Of a stretch of DNA of 7,663 nt, positions 6,009-7,663 are shown in pieces. The translations under genes and the position numbers were made by a program. The DNA comes from Gammaproteobacteria bacterium (lineage in GTDB: Bacteria; Pseudomonadota; Gammaproteobacteria; GCA-001735895). Every line of letters starts with the position of its first letter. The first letter of the stretch is position 1. The DNA is taken from the NCBI GenBank assembly GCA_024763185.1, contig JANTFY010000106.1, forward strand, positions 1-7,663, written 5' to 3'. Below the pieces are notes generated by a model, which saw nothing but the letters and a program-made list of their open reading frames with translations, was not told the DNA's origin and searched no databases.

Positions 6009-7583
6009 CTACTCTCCAAACATCTTCAGCATGCGCTGGGTAACCGCAAAACCACCCACAATATTGATCGTCGCAATCAAAATGGCCAGCGCAGACAGTC
6101 CCACGATCAGACTGCTTTGCGATGAAACCTGGATAAGCGCACCGATAATAATGATACTGCTGATGGCATTGGTCACACTCATTAACGGAGTATGCAACGA
6201 AGGGGTGACATTCCAGATCACCATGTAACCGATAAAACAGGACAGCACGAAAACCGTAAAATGCCCCATGAAGGATGGCGGAGCAACGGCGCCGAGACCA
6301 AACAACAGCAGGCCACCAACCGCCAGTGGCAACAGGTTCCTGGATGCTTTCTTGATGATTGAAGGTTCTTCGTCCGCTTCCGTCCCAACCTGCGCTTCGG
6401 GCACCGGCTTTTGGCTATAGGCCGTCTTGTGCGCGCTCACCTCAATCACCGGTGGGGGCCAGGTTATTTCTCCCGACTTGACCACGGTCGCACCCCGTAT
6501 CACTTCGTTATCGAAATCCAGTTGCAGTGGCGCCTGACTATCCTCAATCATTTCATCCAGCAGGTTGAGCAGGTTCGAGCCATAAAGCTGGCTTGCCTGG
6601 GCCGGCAAGCGACTGGGCATATCGGTATAACCGATGATGGTAACCCCGTGCTTTTGGGCCACCCGGTGTGGTTCGGTCAGCTCGCAGTTACCACCCTGCT
6701 CGGCGGCAAGATCGACGATGACACTGCCGTGTTTCATCGATTTAACCATGTCTTCGGTAATCAGCTTGGGCGCCGGTTTACCCGGGATCAGCGCCGTGGT
6801 GATGATGATATCCACTTCTTTGGCCTGTTCCGCAAACAATGCCATTTCCGCATCGATAAAAGCCTGGCTCATTTGCTTGGCATAACCGCCTTCACCGGAG
6901 CCATCTTCTTCAAAATCCAGTTCGAGGAATTCGGCATCCATGCTCTGAATCTGGTCCTTGACTTCGGGCCGGGTATCAAAAGCACGCACGATGGCACCCA
7001 GTGATTTGGCCGTACCGATGGCGGCCAGCCCGGCCACACCTGCTCCTATAATCATGACCTTGGCCGGTGGTACCTTGCCGGCTGCAGTGATCTGTCCGGT
7101 AAAAAAACGGCCAAAATGGTTGGATGCTTCGACCACGGCACGGTAGCCGGCAATATTGGCCATCGAACTCAGTGCATCCAGCTTTTGCGCGCGCGATATC
7201 CTCGGCACGGAATCCATCGACATGGCGTTAATGCCTTTATCGGCCAGCCTTTTCAACAAGTTTTCATTTTGGGCCGGCCACAGAAAACAGATCAACAGCG
7301 ATCCCTGGGGCATGAAATCGATCTCATGTTGGTCACCTTCCAGGCATTGCTGCGGCGCCCTGACCTTCAAAATAATGTCAGCCTGACCATACATGGCTTT
7401 CCTGTCCTGCAGGATTTCGGCACCGGCTTCTCGATAAGCCTCGTCTGAAAAACTTGCAGCCAGGCCCGCATGGCTTTCAACGAGAACCTGAAAACCCTTT
7501 TTTATTAGTTTTTCTGTAATATCCGGTGTAATCGCGACGCGTTTTTCACCGGAATAAATTTCTTTTGGGATAACAACTTTCAT
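6009..7583 (-). CDS. pntA: NAD(P) transhydrogenase subunit alpha (proton-translocating)
   Basis: PntA is the alpha subunit of the inner-membrane transhydrogenase. It binds NAD(H) in its cytoplasmic domain I and passes hydride to NADP+ held by PntB. The 524-residue product is the fused, E. coli-like form (about 510 residues), not the split PntAA/PntAB form. The N-terminal AlaDH/PNT region covers about 1-137 (MKVVIPKEIYSGEKRVAITP). The Rossmann fold shows GAGVAGLAAIG with G180, G182 and G185, then FDTRPEVK with D203 at the end of the second strand. The RQD loop that bridges to domain III is visible as R128, Q133 and D136 (VPRISRAQKLDALSSM). A charged, proline-rich linker covers about 371-412. 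Four hydrophobic helices follow at about 416-434, 439-458, 466-486 and 491-514. The start is supported by CAGGA six bases upstream. The last codons supply GGAGAG, probably the original pntB ribosome binding site. Confidence 0.97.
   Translation of the reverse strand: MKVVIPKEIYSGEKRVAITPDITEKLIKKGFQVLVESHAGLAASFSDEAYREAGAEILQDRKAMYGQADIILKVRAPQQCLEGDQHEIDFMPQGSLLICFLWPAQNENLLKRLADKGINAMSMDSVPRISRAQKLDALSSMANIAGYRAVVEASNHFGRFFTGQITAAGKVPPAKVMIIGAGVAGLAAIGTAKSLGAIVRAFDTRPEVKDQIQSMDAEFLELDFEEDGSGEGGYAKQMSQAFIDAEMALFAEQAKEVDIIITTALIPGKPAPKLITEDMVKSMKHGSVIVDLAAEQGGNCELTEPHRVAQKHGVTIIGYTDMPSRLPAQASQLYGSNLLNLLDEMIEDSQAPLQLDFDNEVIRGATVVKSGEITWPPPVIEVSAHKTAYSQKPVPEAQVGTEADEEPSIIKKASRNLLPLAVGGLLLFGLGAVAPPSFMGHFTVFVLSCFIGYMVIWNVTPSLHTPLMSVTNAISSIIIIGALIQVSSQSSLIVGLSALAILIATINIVGGFAVTQRMLKMFGE
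6012..6017 (-). promoter_or_regulatory. Displaced Shine-Dalgarno (GGAGAG) in the last pntA codons
   Basis: The final two sense codons of pntA read GGA GAG before TAG. In the reconstructed uninterrupted operon this would sit five bases from the pntB ATG, a good spacing. Now it lies about 200 bases from pntB and faces the ATG at 6005-6007 inside the element. Confidence 0.5.
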
Positions 7584-7663
7584 CTCAATTCCTGCAAAAA
7601 GTTACCAACATAAACCATTGGGCCAACTCTGTGTCTTTTGCCAACAGATTTACGGCCAGCTCA
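7584..7663 (-). other. Upstream region of pntA, cut by the window edge
   Basis: Eighty bases precede pntA. I see no convincing promoter. CCAAC occurs three times at exact 18-base steps (7605, 7623 and 7641). One minus-strand frame is open from 7662 to a TGA at 7585-7587, reading ELAVNLLAKDTELAQWFMLV and then a few residues. This could be the tail of an upstream gene, but it is too short to judge. Confidence 0.3.
7590..7594 (-). promoter_or_regulatory. Ribosome binding site of pntA
   Basis: The minus strand reads CAGGA, six bases, then ATG (7581-7583). This supports the chosen pntA start, which also matches the expected N-terminus of the family. Confidence 0.7.

Noticed and set aside
6411..7004. 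197-codon open frame on the plus strand opposite pntA
   Set aside because: It is antisense to a strongly conserved coding region, shows no recognisable domain, and its His/Arg-rich composition is typical of a frame read opposite a real gene.
7585..7662. C-terminal tail of an upstream minus-strand gene
   Set aside because: Only 25 codons are visible, with no family match, and another frame is also open here; recorded only as a possibility in the upstream-region entry.

Overview
The window looks like ordinary chromosomal sequence from a gammaproteobacterium. MobB and both transhydrogenase subunits are very close to their Escherichia coli counterparts: catalytic and proton-channel residues of PntB fall at the E. 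coli numbering (H91, D213, N222, D392, K424, R425). Base composition is near even. The genus cannot be read from the sequence. There are no RNA genes, CRISPR arrays or transposase genes.

Layout. Bases 1-514 (+) hold mobB, lacking only its first few codons. A 116-base gap follows, with a TATAAT box at 590-595. Bases 631-4413 (+) encode a 1260-residue hybrid histidine kinase: signal peptide, NMT1/THI5-like binding domain, SBP_bac_3 binding domain, one membrane helix, PAS, HisKA, HATPase_c, receiver and HPt. It meets pntB tail to tail, with 8 bases between the stop codons. pntB (4422-5813) and pntA (6009-7583) lie on the minus strand in the order pntA then pntB, and encode the membrane proton-translocating NAD(P) transhydrogenase. 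The last 80 bases are upstream of pntA.

The most interesting feature is the 195-base gap between pntA and pntB. Its two ends form a 19-base inverted repeat (16 of 19 match) that starts exactly after the pntA stop and ends exactly before the pntB ATG, with TA at each outer edge. Removing the element and one TA leaves GGAGAG-TAG-TA-ATG, a tight pntA/pntB junction with a good ribosome binding site. This points to a small non-autonomous element (MITE, similar in type to Correia or IS630/Tc1 elements) inserted into the operon junction. The element now supplies the pntB ribosome binding site, places that site inside the inverted-repeat stem, and contains a 64-codon open frame whose TAA overlaps the pntB ATG (TAATG). 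Translation of pntB may therefore depend on ribosomes crossing the element.

PntAB uses the proton gradient to make NADPH from NADH. MobB acts late in molybdenum cofactor synthesis. The kinase probably reports periplasmic small molecules through a His-Asp-His relay, but its output regulator is not in the window. Nothing seen ties the three units into one pathway.
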